64,000 bases of DNA, from the NCBI RefSeq assembly GCF_007989605.1, contig NZ_BJUL01000007.1:186001-250000 (forward strand), given 5' to 3'. Source of the DNA: Vreelandella venusta. Its GTDB lineage: Bacteria > Pseudomonadota > Gammaproteobacteria > Pseudomonadales > Halomonadaceae. Position numbers and translations under genes: made by a program. Shown piece by piece: positions 62,730 through 64,000 of this stretch. Position 1 is the first letter of the stretch. Each line of letters opens with the position of its first letter. Under the pieces are notes generated by a model. It saw only the letters and a list, made by a program, of their open reading frames with translations. It did no database searches and was not told the DNA's origin.

Positions 62730-63413
62730 TTACTCCATGGTGTCTGAAGCCACCGGGGTGACGGGAGCTGGGGTTAATGGCGCTGCGGTGGTTGATGATA
62801 CTGGAAAACGATCATCCAAACTGACATTCAGCCGCAACACGTTCACCACCGGCGAGCCCAGCCAGCCTGTGTTTTCAAGTGCTTGATCAATTAGCGCCGT
62901 CACAGTAGCTTCGTCGATGCCGCGTGCTTGCGCTACTCTGGCAACCTGTAGCTCAGCCGCCTCGGGGGAGATATGCGGGTCGATACCGGAGCCAGACGCG
63001 GTAATCAGATCAACAGGGATTTGATCGACACTTACGTCTTCACGTTGAGCAATGACATTTGCATCTGCCTGGGCGCGCTCGCGCAGCGATACGTTACTCG
63101 GCGCCAGATTAGATCCTGAGACGCCACCTGCGTCATTGCCCGCCGCTGATGGGCGACCAATAAAGTACTCATCGCTGACAAACGTCTGGGATACCAGGCT
63201 TGACCCGACCACCCGACCAGAGGCGTCTCGAACCAAACTGCCTTGCGCCTGTTCGGGGAATAACCAGCCACCCAGCGTTGTGGTAACCAGCGGATAAATC
63301 AGCCCTAGAAGAACGGCCATTACCACCATAAAGCGAAGTGCATTGCCCCAAGAGGCCTTTGCCTGCAGCACATCGTCATTCACTGCGATCTGGCGTTTCA
63401 TATCTACATTCAT
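62730..63413 (-). CDS. kdpC: Potassium-transporting ATPase subunit C
   Basis: A 227-residue single-pass membrane subunit of the KdpFABC pump. N-terminal helix ALRFMVVMAVLLGLIYPLVTTTLG, then GSSLVSQTFVSDEYFIGRPSAAG and DLITASGSGIDPHISPEAAELQVARVAQARG, the family signatures. Start taken at 63413 because TAGGAGAAA sits at ideal spacing and it avoids overlap with kdpB. The C-terminal Ala/Pro/Thr-rich tail (PVSSTTAAPLTPAPVTPVA) extends beyond the usual end. Confidence 0.93.
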   Translation of the reverse strand: MNVDMKRQIAVNDDVLQAKASWGNALRFMVVMAVLLGLIYPLVTTTLGGWLFPEQAQGSLVRDASGRVVGSSLVSQTFVSDEYFIGRPSAAGNDAGGVSGSNLAPSNVSLRERAQADANVIAQREDVSVDQIPVDLITASGSGIDPHISPEAAELQVARVAQARGIDEATVTALIDQALENTGWLGSPVVNVLRLNVSLDDRFPVSSTTAAPLTPAPVTPVASDTME

Positions 63414-63423
63414 CACGTTTCTC

Positions 63424-64000
63424 CTAGATAAATAACGCAATCAGCATGTCGAGAAGCTTGATGGCGGGGAATGGCAGTAGCAGCCCGCCCAGGCCATAAA
63501 TCAGCAGATTTCGACGCAACAACTCCGTCGCCGATGCCGCTTTCACAGACACACCGCGCAAGGCAAAGGGGATCAGTGCCGGAATGATTAACGCGTTAAA
63601 TAGCACAGCTGCTAGCACCGCCGTGGTCGGCGAGTGCAAATTCATAACGTCGAGTACGCCAAGTGCAGGAAAACTAGCGGCAAACAGCGCTGGCAAAATA
63701 ACAAAGTACTTAGCCACATCATTCGCCAGCGAGAACGTCGTCAGCGCGCCTCGGGTAACCAGTAACTGCTTGCCAATTTCCACCGCACTAATCAGCTTGC
63801 CAGGGTCAGAGTCCAGATCCACCATATTGGCCGCTTCACGGGCTGCCTGGGTGCCTGAGTTCATGGCCAACCCTAGATCAGCTTGAGCAAGAGCAGGAGC
63901 ATCGTTAGTACCGTCACCCACCATGGCAACCAAGCGACCGCTGGCCTGCTCTTCGCGAATTAATGCCAACTTGTGCTCTGGCGTGGCTTCGGCAATGTAG
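63424..64000 (-). CDS. kdpB: Potassium-transporting ATPase subunit B, C-terminal part (runs off window)
   Basis: The last 190 or so codons of the P-type ATPase subunit; the 5' part lies beyond 64000. Visible: [69 protein letters not shown] (hinge/P-domain with the [10 protein letters not shown] motif), then [20 protein letters not shown] and three C-terminal helices. Order B-C-D-E indicates a kdp(F)A-B-C-D-E operon on the minus strand. Confidence 0.95.
   Translation of the reverse strand, partial: YIAEATPEHKLALIREEQASGRLVAMVGDGTNDAPALAQADLGLAMNSGTQAAREAANMVDLDSDPGKLISAVEIGKQLLVTRGALTTFSLANDVAKYFVILPALFAASFPALGVLDVMNLHSPTTAVLAAVLFNALIIPALIPFALRGVSVKAASATELLRRNLLIYGLGGLLLPFPAIKLLDMLIALFI

Overview
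The window reads as chromosome of a halophilic gammaproteobacterium, most likely Halomonas or a close relative (Halomonadaceae). This is inferred from protein style, moderately high GC, tightly overlapped operons and the combination of an oxygen-dependent cobalamin pathway, an Entner-Doudoroff operon pair, TrkH and Kdp. No rRNA or tRNA gene is visible, so the genus is an inference. Apart from one AT-rich island at about 4.15-9.27 kb, the DNA looks native.

Layout. (1) 0.3-4.2 kb: a small amino-acid module of serine/threonine dehydratase, XRE-cupin regulator, RidA and a YkvI-like membrane protein, ending in a broken FAD-dependent amino-acid dehydrogenase; a decayed IS1182-family element sits at 1.23-1.6 kb. 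(2) 4.15-9.27 kb: four cassette-like genes, all on the minus strand, each followed by an integron attC site. They encode a GHKL ATPase fused to a PD-(D/E)XK nuclease, a GNAT acetyltransferase, a DUF2971 protein and an Mrr-like nuclease. One attC closely resembles the Vibrio cholerae repeat. No integrase is present in the window, so this is a cluster of attC sites lacking an integrase. (3) 9.5-27 kb: YtoQ, then the de novo cobalamin genes cobF-M-E-L, cobK (opposite strand), cobJ-I-H, cobG-N-W-B-O and a ChlI/ChlD fusion. (4) 27-43 kb: a cobalamin riboswitch and ABC importer; an AraC regulator with a DMT exporter; a second riboswitch driving btuB-F-C-D; then the late and salvage genes (a CobU-like paralog, alpha-ribazole phosphatase, cobS, cobU, threonine-phosphate decarboxylase, cbiB, cbiZ, cobT). 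(5) 43.5-57.7 kb: glucose and maltose metabolism (edd-glk-AKR-fructokinase; zwf-pgl-eda; malEFG) with paired HexR-like palindromes upstream of edd and of zwf, and an AraC/MFS pair in between. (6) 57.8-64 kb: TrkH and the kdp operon (kdpE, kdpD, kdpC and the end of kdpB) for potassium uptake.

How it works together: precorrin-2 enters the CobI-G-J-M-F-K-L-H route to hydrogenobyrinate. CobB amidates it; CobN, probably with the ChlI/ChlD fusion, inserts cobalt; CobO adenosylates. CbiB, CobU, CobS, CobT and the phosphatase finish the nucleotide loop, and CbiZ can feed salvaged cobinamide back. Both importers, but not the visible biosynthetic operons, carry B12 riboswitches. cobA, cobQ and bluB are not in the window. 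Sugars enter through MalEFG and the kinases and are degraded by Zwf, Pgl, Edd and Eda.

The most unusual part is the cassette island: three of its four genes look like nucleic-acid-targeting or defence-type proteins, and the ATPase-nuclease fusion is the best candidate for an undescribed system.
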